Assembly: GCF_902499175.1 (NCBI RefSeq)
Contig: NZ_CABVQC010000061.1
Location: 1-59,443, forward strand
Reading direction: 5' to 3'
DNA length: 59,443 nt
DNA from: Burkholderia aenigmatica
Lineage (GTDB): Bacteria; Pseudomonadota; Gammaproteobacteria; Burkholderiales; Burkholderiaceae
A program made the translations under genes and the position numbers. Of the stretch, positions 1-9,256 are shown one piece after another. The notes under the pieces are model-generated. The model searched no databases. It had not been told where the DNA came from and saw only the letters and a list, made by a program, of their open reading frames with translations. How positions within the stretch are numbered: the first letter of the stretch is position 1; the number at the start of each line of letters is the position of its first letter.

Positions 1-1
1 T

Positions 2-85
2 CCGCTTCTCCGCTTCTCCGCTTCTCCGCTTCTCCGCTTCTCCGCTTCTCCGCTTCTCCGCTTCTCCGCTTCTCCGCTTCTCCGC
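2..85. repeat. Octamer microsatellite CCGCTTCT, about 10.5 units
   Basis: Perfect tandem repetition of the 8-bp unit CCGCTTCT runs from the window edge to position 85, where it breaks into ordinary sequence. It may continue upstream of the window. It lies about 320 bp before the dipeptide-binding protein gene, in non-coding sequence. A second pyrimidine-rich hepta/octamer tract occurs at 51559-51703. Unit length is not a multiple of three, and copy number is probably variable between strains (inference). Confidence 0.97.
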
Positions 86-405
86 ACCGACGCCTGGCCG
101 CTTCGACGCTTCGATTCGCGACACACCCGCACCGCTCCCGCGCCGTCCTCGACGCGCCGCCGTCCTGCTTGCCCAGCGCCAGCTCTCCGCCGTCCGCAGC
201 CTCCTCCGCCCCGCCCGTCGCCCCAACACCCGTTCCGTCGCGAACGCAGCCGTTTTTCGGTCAATTCGCCGCGTTCAGGCGCCTTTTTTCACGCGTCGCG
301 CGCTTTGACGGTATGCTATTCGCCAGCCGCGCCGGCCCTGTCCGCTTCCGGGCCGCGCCCGCATCCCGTCACCCAGCAAAAAACACAAGCCACGTGGGAG
401 ATCCT
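86..405. other. Non-coding leader upstream of dppA-like gene
   Basis: No convincing gene is seen. The frame of the downstream gene stays open back to 169, but this upstream part encodes a Ser/Pro/Ala-rich stretch with no family resemblance, and a signal peptide begins only at 406. The interval probably holds the promoter and leader of the binding-protein gene; I could not fix a -35/-10 pair with confidence. Confidence 0.6.
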
Positions 406-2001
406 ATGCAGGTCAAGCTGTTCGCCGCGGCCGCGCTCGCCGCCGCCCTCGCCGTCCCCGGCCTCGTCGCCGCCAAGCCGCTCACCGTCTGCACGGAATC
501 GAGCCCGGACGGCTTCGACGTCGTGCAGTACAACTCGCTCGTCACGACCAACGCATCGGCCGACGTGATCTTCAACACGCTCGTGTCGTACGACGAAGCC
601 GCGAAGAAAGTCGCGCCCGCGCTCGCCGACAAATGGGACGCGAGCGCCGACGGCCTCACCTACACGTTCCACCTGCGCCCGAACGTCGCGTTCCAGACCA
701 CCGAATACTTCAAGCCGACCCGAGCGCTCAACGTGGACGACGTCGTGTTCACGTTCAGCCGGATGCTCGACGATGCGAACCCGTGGCACAAGGTGGCCGG
801 CGCGAGCGGTTTCCCGCACGCGCAGTCGATGGGCCTCGTGAAGCTCGTGAAGTCGGTCACGAAGGTCGACGACAGCACCGTGAAGTTCGTGCTGAACGAG
901 CCGAACGCGACCTTCGTGCCGATCCTGACGATGGGCTTCGCGTCGATCTACTCGGCCGAATACGCGGACCAGCTGCTGAAGGCCGGCAAGCAGGCCGACC
1001 TGAACGCGAAGCCGGTCGGCACGGGCCCGTTCGTGCTGAAGAGCTACACGAAGGACGCGCTGATCCGCTACGACGTGAACCCGACCTACTGGGGCACGAA
1101 GCCGAAGGTCGACCGGCTGATCTATGCGATCACGCCCGACCCGTCGGTGCGCCTGCAGAAAGTGAAGGCCGGCGAATGCCAGATCGCGCTGTCGCCGAAA
1201 CCGCAGGACGTGCTCGCGGCGAAGGGCGAAAGCGCGCTGAAGGTCGTGCAGACGCCCGCGTTCATGACCGCGTTCGTCGCGCTGAACACGCAGAAGAAGC
1301 CGCTCGACAACGACAAGGTGCGCGAAGCGCTGAACCTCGCGTTCGACCGCGCGACCTACCTGAAGGTCGTGTTCGACAACACCGCGACGGCCGCGAACAA
1401 CCCGTATCCGCCGAACACGTGGAGCTACGCGAAGGACGTCGCGCCGTATGCGTACGATCCCGCGAAAGCGAAGCAGCTGCTCGCACAAGCCGGCTTCCCG
1501 AACGGCTTCTCGACGACGATCTGGACGCGCCCGACCGGCAGCGTGCTGAACCCGAATCCGAAGGTCGGCGCGGAGCTGCTGCAGGCCGACCTCGCGAAGA
1601 TCGGCGTGAAGGCCGAGGTCAAGGTGATCGAATGGGGCGAGCTGATCAAGCAGGCGAAGCTCGGCCAGCATGACATGCTGTTCATGGGCTGGGCCGGCGA
1701 CAACGGCGATCCGGACAACTACCTGTCGCCGCTGTTCAGCTGCAACGCGGTGAAATCGGGCATCAACTTCGCGCGCTTCTGCGACGCGCAGCTCGACAAG
1801 CTGATCGCCGACGGCAAGTCGACCGCCGACCAGGCCAAGCGCGCGAAGCTGTACGAAGCGGCGCAGAAGATCATCCACGACCAGGCGCTGTGGATTCCGC
1901 TCGGCTATCCGACCGCGGCTGCGCTCACGCGCACGAACGTGAGCGGCTATCACGTGAGCCCGTTCGGGCGGCAGAACTTCACGACCGTCGCCGTGCAGTA
2001 A
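406..2001 (+). CDS. dppA: Periplasmic dipeptide/oligopeptide-binding protein (SBP family 5)
   Basis: This is the solute-binding component of a peptide ABC importer, working in the periplasm. The 531-residue product starts with a Sec signal (MQVKLFAAAALAAALA, cleavage near VAA-KP) and continues with the family-5 pattern: an N-terminal LTVCTESSPDGFD segment, a repeated lobe structure, and a C-terminal MGWAGDNGDPDNYLSPLF block characteristic of DppA. Length agrees with DppA (about 530). The ATG at 406 follows GGGAG at 396-400 and is chosen over the upstream in-frame start at 169 because the signal peptide begins there. No permease or ATPase gene follows on this strand; partner genes, if adjacent, lie before the window. 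Substrate (dipeptides, or heme/ALA as in E. coli DppA) is inferred from family. Confidence 0.88.
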   Translation: MQVKLFAAAALAAALAVPGLVAAKPLTVCTESSPDGFDVVQYNSLVTTNASADVIFNTLVSYDEAAKKVAPALADKWDASADGLTYTFHLRPNVAFQTTEYFKPTRALNVDDVVFTFSRMLDDANPWHKVAGASGFPHAQSMGLVKLVKSVTKVDDSTVKFVLNEPNATFVPILTMGFASIYSAEYADQLLKAGKQADLNAKPVGTGPFVLKSYTKDALIRYDVNPTYWGTKPKVDRLIYAITPDPSVRLQKVKAGECQIALSPKPQDVLAAKGESALKVVQTPAFMTAFVALNTQKKPLDNDKVREALNLAFDRATYLKVVFDNTATAANNPYPPNTWSYAKDVAPYAYDPAKAKQLLAQAGFPNGFSTTIWTRPTGSVLNPNPKVGAELLQADLAKIGVKAEVKVIEWGELIKQAKLGQHDMLFMGWAGDNGDPDNYLSPLFSCNAVKSGINFARFCDAQLDKLIADGKSTADQAKRAKLYEAAQKIIHDQALWIPLGYPTAAALTRTNVSGYHVSPFGRQNFTTVAVQ

Positions 2002-2200
2002 CGCGACCCTCGCGCGTGGCGCGCAAGCGACGGTGCGTCGGGCCGTCGCTTGCGGCCCGCGCGCCGCGCTTGCTACACTGCGCGCTCATTCCTCATACCG
2101 GACGCCAGCCAAAGTGAACAACTAAGCCTTCCCAAAATGTTTTCGCCGCCGTGCCACGCACGCCGCGCGCGAAGGTCTTCACGCATTTTTGGAGGTGCTT

Positions 2201-3847
2201 ATGGCTGCTGCCACGCCCACCGGCGCGCTCGTCGCGCTTCATCACGTTTCCTTCCGCTTCAACGACGGCGTCACGCTGTTCGATTCGCTCGACCTTTCGA
2301 TCGACCGCACGCCGACCGGCATCGTCGGCCGCAACGGCATCGGCAAGAGCCAGCTCGCGCAACTGATCGCGGGGCGCTGCGCACCGAGTTCGGGAACGAT
2401 CGACCGGCACACGCCAGTCGTCTACGTCGCGCAGCAGCATGACGACGACGCTGCGTCGGCCGGCCCGCGAACCGTCGCGCAGATCGCCGCGCTCGACGCG
2501 CCGCTCGGCGCACTCGCGCGTCTCGCCGACGGCCGCGCGGAACCGCACGACTTCGACCTGATCGGCGATCGCTGGGATCTCGCGGAGCGGCTGCGCACCG
2601 CGCTCGACGCAGCCGGCCTGCACGACGTACAACCCGATACGCCCGCGCACGCACTGAGCGGCGGGCAGCTTGCGCGCGTCGCGCTGATCGGCGCGCTGCT
2701 GTCCGGCGCGGGCCTGCTCGTGCTCGACGAACCGACCAACCATCTCGACACGCCGGGCCGCGCGTGGCTGCGCGCGGCGCTCGACGGATGGCGCGGCGGC
2801 CTCGTCATCGTGAGCCATGATCGTGCGCTGCTCGCCGACGTGCAGCGCATCGTCGAGCTGACGCCGCAAGGCGTGCGCTCGTTCGGCGGCAACTACGCGC
2901 TCTACCGCGCGCAGCGCGACGCGGAACAGGATGCCGCGCAGTCTGCGCTCGACAACGCGCGTGCCGAACGTGGGCGCGTCAGGCGCAGGCTCGAACAGGA
3001 ACACGACACGATCCAGCGTCACGCGGCTGCGTCGCTGCGCGATGCGAAGACGGCCAACCTGTCATCGATGGCAAAACAGAGCCGCAAGGGCGCGGCGCGC
3101 AGCATCATGGGCACGGTGCGGCGCCACCAGAACGAATTCAAGGCGACGCTCGACGAACGCGTGCAGGAAGCGGCCGCGCGCGTCGAAGCCGATGCGCCCG
3201 TGCTCGTGTCGCTGCCGGGCACCGAGGTCAGCGCACGCCGCCAGCTGTTCACGCTCGAAGGTGCGCAACTGCCGTGGCGCATCGCCAACGATGCCGACGC
3301 GATCACGTGGTCGGCCAGCGGCCCGGTACGCGTCGCATTGACCGGCCCGAACGGCTGCGGCAAATCGACGTTGCTGCGAATGCTCGCGGGCGAGCTTGCG
3401 CCGCGTTCAGGCGCATGCACGACACACGTGAGCGCCGCGTATCTCGACCAGCGGCTCGCGCTGCTCGATCCCGACCGCTCGATCGTCGAGCAACTCGGGC
3501 TGCTCGATACGCCGCTCGCCGAAGGCGACCTGCGCAGCCGTCTCGCGCTGCTGCAGCTCGACGCGGCACGCGCCACGCAGCCGGCGCGGCAACTGAGCGG
3601 CGGCGAACGGCTGAAGGCCGCGCTCGCGTGCGCGTTGTGGCGCGGCACGCCCGCGCAACTGCTGCTGCTCGACGAGCCGACCAACCATCTCGATCTCGAA
3701 TCGGTGCGTGCGATCGAAGCCGCACTGGCCGGCTTCCCCGGTGCGATCGTGGTCGCGTCGCACGACACCGCGTTTCTCGCGGCGCTCGACCCGACGCACA
3801 CGATGCAATGGCATCGCGACGGGTGGCGCTACGAACCCGTCGCATGA
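2201..3847 (+). CDS. ABC-F family ATPase (tandem ABC domains, no membrane segments)
   Basis: A 548-residue soluble protein with two ABC cassettes. Cassette 1 has Walker A GRNGIGKS near residue 43, signature LSGGQ near 153 and Walker B LLVLDEPTNHLD near 172. Cassette 2 has GPNGCGKST near 381, LSGGERLK near 465 and LLLLDEPTNHLDLES near 486. An Arg/Gln-rich helical linker joins them (residues about 245-330). The DEPTNHLD form of Walker B and absence of transmembrane helices place it in ABC-F, whose members mostly act on ribosomes (translation factors or antibiotic-resistance proteins); the exact role is unknown. Walker A of cassette 1 ends GKSQ rather than GKST. The ATG at 2201 is preceded by GGAGG at 2191-2195; an in-frame TTG at 2189 overlaps that RBS and is unlikely. 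Confidence 0.9.
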   Translation: MAAATPTGALVALHHVSFRFNDGVTLFDSLDLSIDRTPTGIVGRNGIGKSQLAQLIAGRCAPSSGTIDRHTPVVYVAQQHDDDAASAGPRTVAQIAALDAPLGALARLADGRAEPHDFDLIGDRWDLAERLRTALDAAGLHDVQPDTPAHALSGGQLARVALIGALLSGAGLLVLDEPTNHLDTPGRAWLRAALDGWRGGLVIVSHDRALLADVQRIVELTPQGVRSFGGNYALYRAQRDAEQDAAQSALDNARAERGRVRRRLEQEHDTIQRHAAASLRDAKTANLSSMAKQSRKGAARSIMGTVRRHQNEFKATLDERVQEAAARVEADAPVLVSLPGTEVSARRQLFTLEGAQLPWRIANDADAITWSASGPVRVALTGPNGCGKSTLLRMLAGELAPRSGACTTHVSAAYLDQRLALLDPDRSIVEQLGLLDTPLAEGDLRSRLALLQLDAARATQPARQLSGGERLKAALACALWRGTPAQLLLLDEPTNHLDLESVRAIEAALAGFPGAIVVASHDTAFLAALDPTHTMQWHRDGWRYEPVA

Positions 3848-3863
3848 GGAGAACGACGCGGTA

Positions 3864-4943
3864 TCAGCCGGCGGTGCGGAACCGCAGCACGCCGTCGTCG
3901 CCCTGCTCGCGCACGAGCTCGCCCGCGAGCCACAGCAGGTTCAGGTGCGCGAGCGCCTCGCCGAGCGCGAACGTCATCTGGTGGATGTCGAGTTCGCGGC
4001 GGCGGAACATGATCGGCACGATGTCCGCCGCGCTCATCGGCTTTTCCGCGCACGCGACGCGCACTTCGGCCAGGCGCGCGTCGTGGTGCTCGCGCAGTTG
4101 CGTGATGCGCGTGCGCACGCCGCGGAACGGCTTGCCGTGCGACGGCAGCACCAGCGTATCGGGCGCCATCGTCTCGTAGCGGCCGAGCGACTGCAGGTAC
4201 AGCGCGAGCGGGTTCGCTTCCGGCTCGAGGTCGAACACGGACACGTTCGTCGAGATGCGCGGCAGCACCATGTCGCCGGAGATCAGCACGCCGTCCGCTT
4301 CGCTGTGCAGCGCGCAATGTTCAGGTGAATGGCCGAAGCCGGTCACGACGCGCCACGTGCGCGCGCCGATCGTCACCGCATCGCCTTCACGCAGGCGCCG
4401 GTAGCGCGGCGGCACGGCCGGCACGAGATCCGAGTAGTAGTTGCGGCGGTTGCGCAGCTTGTCGAGCGCAGCCGGATCGGTCAGCCCGTGGCGGGCGAAA
4501 TGATCGGCCGCCGCCGCGCCGCCCGCGTTCGAACCGTTGCCGGCCGCCATCAGGCAGCCGAACATGTACTCGCCGAGCGTCATCCACAGGCGCACGTTCC
4601 AGCGGCCCTTGTCGCCGCCCTCGCACAGCCAGTTCGCGAGGCCGAAGTGATCGGGGTGGCAGTGCGTGACGAGCACGCGCAGCACGGGCAGGCCGTCGAG
4701 ATGCGTGTCGAAGATCTGCTCCCAGTGCGTGCGGATCGCATCCGACGCGATCCCGCAGTCGACGATCGTCCAGCCGGCCTGCCCGTCGATCTCGTCGCGC
4801 AGCAACCAGAGGTTGATGTGATCAAGCGAGAACGGCAACGGCATGCGCAGCCAGCGCACGCCGGGCGCGACCTCGAACGTGTCGCCCGCGGCGGGCAGCG
4901 TGTCGGCGAAGGGATAGTCGAGTTGGTGTTCCAGTGCGTTCAT
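3864..4943 (-). CDS. Metallo-beta-lactamase-fold hydrolase
   Basis: A 359-residue cytoplasmic enzyme with the metal-binding signature THCHPDH near residue 113 (HxHxDH type), followed by further ligands in GFGHSPEH (near 205) and SGDMVLPR (near 224), and HGKPF near 270. These are the two-zinc site elements of the MBL superfamily, in the glyoxalase-II/RNase-Z-like group; the C-terminal 90 residues form the helical extension usual for this subgroup. Substrate is not evident. It is convergent with the ABC-F gene (17 bp between stops) and divergent from aceK. No signal peptide is visible. Confidence 0.85.
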   Translation of the reverse strand: MNALEHQLDYPFADTLPAAGDTFEVAPGVRWLRMPLPFSLDHINLWLLRDEIDGQAGWTIVDCGIASDAIRTHWEQIFDTHLDGLPVLRVLVTHCHPDHFGLANWLCEGGDKGRWNVRLWMTLGEYMFGCLMAAGNGSNAGGAAAADHFARHGLTDPAALDKLRNRRNYYSDLVPAVPPRYRRLREGDAVTIGARTWRVVTGFGHSPEHCALHSEADGVLISGDMVLPRISTNVSVFDLEPEANPLALYLQSLGRYETMAPDTLVLPSHGKPFRGVRTRITQLREHHDARLAEVRVACAEKPMSAADIVPIMFRRRELDIHQMTFALGEALAHLNLLWLAGELVREQGDDGVLRFRTAG

Positions 4944-5247
4944 CGGTGGGGCGTCTCGTCGTTATCGGTGCGGATGCGCGCCGGCGGCAGGCCGCGGCGG
5001 GCGGTGCGTCGATTCTATCGCCGTCGCGCGAAACGCGTGCCCGGCGGCGGCCGGCCCGTCAAAAAAAGTTCGTGCCAGAATCGGTTCCGTACCCGTATCT
5101 TTACGCGAAGATGCACCGAACGGTATCCAACGGCGGACAACCCGCCGCCTGCCCGCCGGCTGCGGATCGCCGCAAAGCCCTTGAACCGCCCGCTTGGGCG
5201 CTAAAATGGCGAGTGCTTACAGCCCCTCCCGAACGAGCCTGCACGCG
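4944..5247. promoter_or_regulatory. Divergent intergenic region MBL hydrolase / aceK
   Basis: No gene is seen in this 304-bp interval between divergently transcribed genes. A plausible aceK promoter is TTGAAC (5181-5186) and TAAAAT (5202-5207), 15 bp apart, shorter than the ideal 17. An A-run at 5061-5067 and a small AT-richer patch near 5095-5110 are the only other departures from the local GC-rich background. Confidence 0.35.
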
Positions 5248-7065
5248 ATGAATCACTTCCCCAAACTGCTGTCTTCGCAGATCGGTTTCGACGTCGCGCA
5301 GACGATGCTCGAAAACTTCGACCGTCACTACCGGATCTTCCGCGAGGCGGCCGACGAAGCGAAGACGCTGTACGAGCACGGCGACTGGCACGGGCTGCAG
5401 CGGCTCGCACGCGAGCGGATCACGTCGTACGACGATCGCGTGAAGGAATGCGTCGAGGTGCTGGAAGACGAATACGACGCGGAGAACATCGACGACGAAG
5501 TGTGGCAGCAGATCAAGCTGCACTACATCGGCCTGCTCACGTCGCACCGCCAGCCCGAGTGCGCGGAGACCTTCTTCAATTCGGTGTGCTGCAAGATCCT
5601 GCACCGCTCGTACTTCAGCAACGATTTCATCTTCGTGCGCCCGGCGATCTCGACCGAGTATCTCGAGAACGACGAGCCGGCCGCGAAGCCGACCTACCGC
5701 GCGTACTATCCGGGCACCGACGGGCTCGCGGCCACGCTCGAGCGCATCGTCACGAACTTCCAGCTCGAGCCGCCGTTCGACGATCTCCCGCGCGACATCG
5801 CATGCGTGATGCAGGCGATCCACGACGAATTCGGCCACTTCGACGAAGCGCCGAATTTCCAGATCCACGTGCTGTCGTCGCTGTTCTTCCGCAACAAGAG
5901 CGCGTACATCGTCGGCCGCATCATCAACGCCGACCGCGTGCTGCCGTTCGCGGTGCCGATCCGCCACGTGCGCCCGGGCGTACTCTCGCTCGACACCGTG
6001 CTGCTGCGCCGCGACCAGCTGATGATCATCTTCGGCTTCTCGCACTCGTATTTCCTGGTCGACATGGGCGTGCCGTCCGCGTACGTCGACTTCCTGTGCA
6101 CGATCATGCCCGGCAAGCCGAAGGCCGAGATCTACACGTCGGTCGGCCTGCAGAAGCAGGGCAAGAACCTGTTCTACCGCGACCTGCTGCACCATCTGTC
6201 GCATTCGAGCGACCGCTTCATCATCGCGCCCGGGATCAAGGGCCTCGTGATGCTCGTGTTCACGCTGCCGTCGTTCCCGTACGTGTTCAAGATCATCAAG
6301 GATCACTTCCCGCCGCCGAAGGAAACGACGCGCGCGCAGATCATGGAGAAGTACCAGCTCGTGAAGCGCCACGACCGCCTCGGGCGGATGGCCGACACGC
6401 TCGAGTATTCGAGCGTCGCGCTGCCGCTCGCGCGGCTCGACCACGCGCTCGTGCGCGAGCTGGAAAAGGAAGTGCCGTCGCTGCTCGAATACGAGGACGG
6501 CAATCTCGTGATCGAGCACCTGTACATCGAGCGCCGGATGACGCCGCTCAACCTGTACCTGCAGAACGGCACCGATACCGACATCGAGCACGGCGTGAAG
6601 GAGTACGGCAACGCGGTGAAGGAGCTGATGAAGGCGAACATCTTCCCCGGCGACATGCTGTACAAGAACTTCGGCGTCACGCGCCACGGCCGCGTCGTGT
6701 TCTACGACTACGACGAGATCGAATACCTGACCGACTGCAACGTGCGCCGCGTGCCGGCGCCGCGCAACGAGGAAGACGAACTGTCCGGCGAACCGTGGTA
6801 TACCGTCGGCCCGCACGACATCTTTCCGGAGACCTACGGGCCGTTCCTGCTCGGCGACCCGCGCGTGCGCGACGTCTTCATGAAGCATCACGCGGACTTT
6901 TTCGATCCCGCGCTGTGGCAGGCCAGCAAGGACAAGCTGATCCAGGGCGAATTGCCCGACTTTTATCCGTACGACACCGCGCTGCGCTTTTGCATGCGCT
7001 ACCCCGCGCGCTTCGGCGCAGCGGACCAGAACGACGGCGCAGACGACGCGCAGCGCGCCGCCTGA
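5248..7065 (+). CDS. aceK: Isocitrate dehydrogenase kinase/phosphatase
   Basis: AceK reversibly phosphorylates isocitrate dehydrogenase, setting the split between the TCA cycle and the glyoxylate bypass. The 605-residue product matches the family length and is recognisable throughout, including the ATP-binding region around residues 325-355 (APGIKGLVMLVF, then FPYVFKIIKDHF with the catalytic-site lysine) and the kinase core motifs NFGVTRHGRVVFYDYDEI near residues 472-490, where N and DYDE match kinase catalytic/metal positions. The start ATG at 5248 (MNHFPKLLSSQIGFD) matches the usual AceK N-terminus; upstream in-frame starts at 5194 and 5206 would sit in the promoter. Here aceK is not next to aceA/aceB, as in other Burkholderia, but precedes a carbonic anhydrase gene by 55 bp. 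Confidence 0.97.
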   Translation: MNHFPKLLSSQIGFDVAQTMLENFDRHYRIFREAADEAKTLYEHGDWHGLQRLARERITSYDDRVKECVEVLEDEYDAENIDDEVWQQIKLHYIGLLTSHRQPECAETFFNSVCCKILHRSYFSNDFIFVRPAISTEYLENDEPAAKPTYRAYYPGTDGLAATLERIVTNFQLEPPFDDLPRDIACVMQAIHDEFGHFDEAPNFQIHVLSSLFFRNKSAYIVGRIINADRVLPFAVPIRHVRPGVLSLDTVLLRRDQLMIIFGFSHSYFLVDMGVPSAYVDFLCTIMPGKPKAEIYTSVGLQKQGKNLFYRDLLHHLSHSSDRFIIAPGIKGLVMLVFTLPSFPYVFKIIKDHFPPPKETTRAQIMEKYQLVKRHDRLGRMADTLEYSSVALPLARLDHALVRELEKEVPSLLEYEDGNLVIEHLYIERRMTPLNLYLQNGTDTDIEHGVKEYGNAVKELMKANIFPGDMLYKNFGVTRHGRVVFYDYDEIEYLTDCNVRRVPAPRNEEDELSGEPWYTVGPHDIFPETYGPFLLGDPRVRDVFMKHHADFFDPALWQASKDKLIQGELPDFYPYDTALRFCMRYPARFGAADQNDGADDAQRAA

Positions 7066-7120
7066 CGTCGACTACACCGAACCGATCGCGACCCGATTTC
7101 CGCCAACGGAATCCACACCG

Positions 7121-7888
7121 ATGAACACCCAAGACAATCCGCTTTCACACCTGTTCGACAACAACGACGCCTGGGTCAAACGCAAGCTCGCGGACGATCC
7201 GGAGTTCTTCACGCGTCTCGCCGACCAGCAGGCGCCGGAATATCTGTGGATCGGCTGCTCGGATTCGCGCGTGCCCGCGAACCAGATCATCGGCCTGCCG
7301 CCGGGCGAAGTGTTCGTCCACCGCAATATCGCGAACGTCGTCGTGCACAGCGACCTGAACTGCCTGTCGGTGATCCAGTTCGCGGTCGACATCCTGCGCG
7401 TGAAGCACATCATGGTCGTCGGCCACTACGGCTGCTCGGGCGTGAACGCGGCGCTGCACAACCGGCGCGTCGGCCTCGCCGACAACTGGCTGCATCACGT
7501 GCAGGACGTGCGCGAACGCCACGCCGCCCTGCTCGACGAATGGCCGGTGGGCGAAGCGCGCTACCGCCGCCTGATCGAGCTGAACGCGATCGAGCAGGTC
7601 GTCAACGTGTGCCGCACGACGATCGTCAACGACGCCTGGGCGCGCGGCCAGGCGCTCACCGTGCACGGGCTCGTGTACGGCGTGCATGACGGCCGGATGC
7701 GCAACCTCGGGATGGCCGTATCGAACTTCGATGCGCTCCACGAGACCTACAAGCGCTGCGTGGCCGCGCTCACCGCACGCGGCGAACATGCGCCCTACAA
7801 CGACATGGTCGCCGCGGACGCCGCGCAGCTCGACGACGTCGCGCAAGCCGTCGCCGACACGCTGAAGCCGTGCGGGGACGCGAAGTAA
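7121..7888 (+). CDS. can: Beta-class carbonic anhydrase
   Basis: A 255-residue cytoplasmic enzyme interconverting CO2 and bicarbonate. Zinc ligands are visible as Cys46 in CSDSR, His102 and Cys105 in HYGCSG; Asp48/Arg50 form the gating dyad of this class. Length and sequence fit the Can (YadF) type. It follows aceK after 55 bp and may be cotranscribed. Supplying bicarbonate for carboxylases, including biotin-dependent ones, would be a natural role, but that link to the nearby biotin operon is only inference. Confidence 0.96.
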   Translation: MNTQDNPLSHLFDNNDAWVKRKLADDPEFFTRLADQQAPEYLWIGCSDSRVPANQIIGLPPGEVFVHRNIANVVVHSDLNCLSVIQFAVDILRVKHIMVVGHYGCSGVNAALHNRRVGLADNWLHHVQDVRERHAALLDEWPVGEARYRRLIELNAIEQVVNVCRTTIVNDAWARGQALTVHGLVYGVHDGRMRNLGMAVSNFDALHETYKRCVAALTARGEHAPYNDMVAADAAQLDDVAQAVADTLKPCGDAK

Positions 7889-7997
7889 CGCCGCGGCCTC
7901 CGCGGCGGCGACCGCGCCGGCGCAGCCGCGCGGTCCATCGAACGGATCGGATACCGGCGCGGCCGCCCCGGCGGCGCCAAGCACAGGAGCGACGGGC

Positions 7998-8675
7998 ATG
8001 AAAACCGCATTGATCGTCGGCGCATCGCGCGGCCTTGGCCGCGAATTCGTCCGGCAATATCGGCGCGACGGCTGGAACGTGATCGCCACCGCGCGCGACG
8101 ACGCATCGCTCGACGCGCTGCGCGCGCTCGGCGCGCACGCGCATGCGCTCGACATCACGCAGCCCGAGCAGATCGCGGCGCTCGGCTGGAAGCTCGACGG
8201 CGAGCGGCTCGATGCGGCCGTGCTGGTGTCGGGTGTCTACGGGCCGCGCACCGAGGGCGTCGAGACGATCACCGCCGAGGATTTCGACGCGGTGATGCAT
8301 ACGAACGTGCGCGGGCCGATGCAGTTGCTGCCGATCGTGCTGCCGCTCGTCGAGGACGCACGCGGCGTGCTGGCCGTCGTGTCGAGCCGGATGGGCAGCA
8401 TCGCCGAGGCGACCGGCACGACCGGCTGGCTGTACCGCGCGAGCAAGGCCGCGCTGAACGACGCGCTGCGCATCGCGTCGCTGCAGACGCGCCACGCCGC
8501 ATGTATCTCGCTCCATCCCGGCTGGGTGCGCACCGACATGGGCGGCGCGCAGGCCGCGATCGATCCGGAAGTCAGCGTGACCGGCATGCGCCGCGTGATC
8601 GCCGAATCCGGCGCGGACGTGTCGCAGGCAAACGGCCGTTTCTTCCAGTACGACGGTATCGAGCTGAGCTGGTAG
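7998..8675 (+). CDS. Short-chain dehydrogenase/reductase (SDR)
   Basis: A 225-residue Rossmann-fold oxidoreductase. The N-terminal cofactor motif GASRGLGRE (residues 8-16) is the TGxxxGxG-type loop with Ser-Arg, suggesting NADP(H). The catalytic region is seen as VVSSRMGS near residue 128 (Ser) and YRASKAALN near 147 (YxxxK). Substrate cannot be predicted; the short size and C-terminal NGRFFQYDG resemble the C-factor/CsgA-like SDR subgroup. The start is supported by AGGAG at 7985-7989. It is about 110 bp after the carbonic anhydrase gene and 37 bp before the YchJ-like gene. Confidence 0.88.
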   Translation: MKTALIVGASRGLGREFVRQYRRDGWNVIATARDDASLDALRALGAHAHALDITQPEQIAALGWKLDGERLDAAVLVSGVYGPRTEGVETITAEDFDAVMHTNVRGPMQLLPIVLPLVEDARGVLAVVSSRMGSIAEATGTTGWLYRASKAALNDALRIASLQTRHAACISLHPGWVRTDMGGAQAAIDPEVSVTGMRRVIAESGADVSQANGRFFQYDGIELSW

Positions 8676-8712
8676 GCAGCCGACAACCTTGCGTCGTTAA
8701 TTCCCGTTTCGC

Positions 8713-9150
8713 ATGATTCTGAACCGACCTGACGCGTGCCCGTGCGGCGGCGCGTCCCCCGCTCCCGCCGGCAAAGCGCCGGCGCCCCGCTATGCGGCCT
8801 GCTGCGGCCGCTTCATCGACGGCGGCGAAGCCGCGCCGACCGCGCTCGAGTTGATGCGTTCGCGGTACAGCGCGTATGTGCTCGGCGCGACCGACTACCT
8901 GCGCGCGACCTGGGCCGCGCGCACCTGTCCGCACGATCTCGACACCGACCCCGAAGCGCCCGACGCGCCGCGCTGGCTCGGCCTCGCGGTCAAACGCCAT
9001 GCGCCGCTCGACGAACGGCACGCGGAGGTCGAATTCGTGGCCCGCTACAAGGTCGGCGGACGCGCTTACCGGCTCCACGAGACGAGCCGTTTCGAGCGCG
9101 ACGAGCATGGTTTCTGGCGCTACGTCGACGGCGAAGTAAGTGAACGTTGA
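8713..9150 (+). CDS. ychJ: YchJ/UPF0225 family protein (SEC-C plus NTF2-like fold)
   Basis: A 145-residue protein of the YchJ family. Residues 9-33 carry a Cys-rich SEC-C-like zinc motif (CPCGG, then CC before GRFIDGG), followed by the characteristic LMRSRYSAY segment near residue 46 and an NTF2-like domain ending in FWRYVDGE. Cellular function of the family is unknown. The canonical N-terminal SEC-C residues are slightly spread by an Ala/Pro-rich insertion between the cysteine pairs. No strong RBS is visible; ATG 8713 is chosen because it begins directly before the zinc motif. Confidence 0.85.
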   Translation: MILNRPDACPCGGASPAPAGKAPAPRYAACCGRFIDGGEAAPTALELMRSRYSAYVLGATDYLRATWAARTCPHDLDTDPEAPDAPRWLGLAVKRHAPLDERHAEVEFVARYKVGGRAYRLHETSRFERDEHGFWRYVDGEVSER

Positions 9151-9256
9151 CAAATAGTTGCTGTGTCAGACGCCGGGTAATTCCCGCATTGCACAACCCC
9201 ATTTTGTCCGGCTACGATGACCTCGAATTGGTCAAGTTGCATGGCAGGGCTTACGA

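Noticed and set aside
169..405. 79-residue N-terminal extension of the dipeptide-binding protein
   Set aside because: The signal peptide begins at the ATG at 406, with its own RBS; an internal signal peptide would not function.
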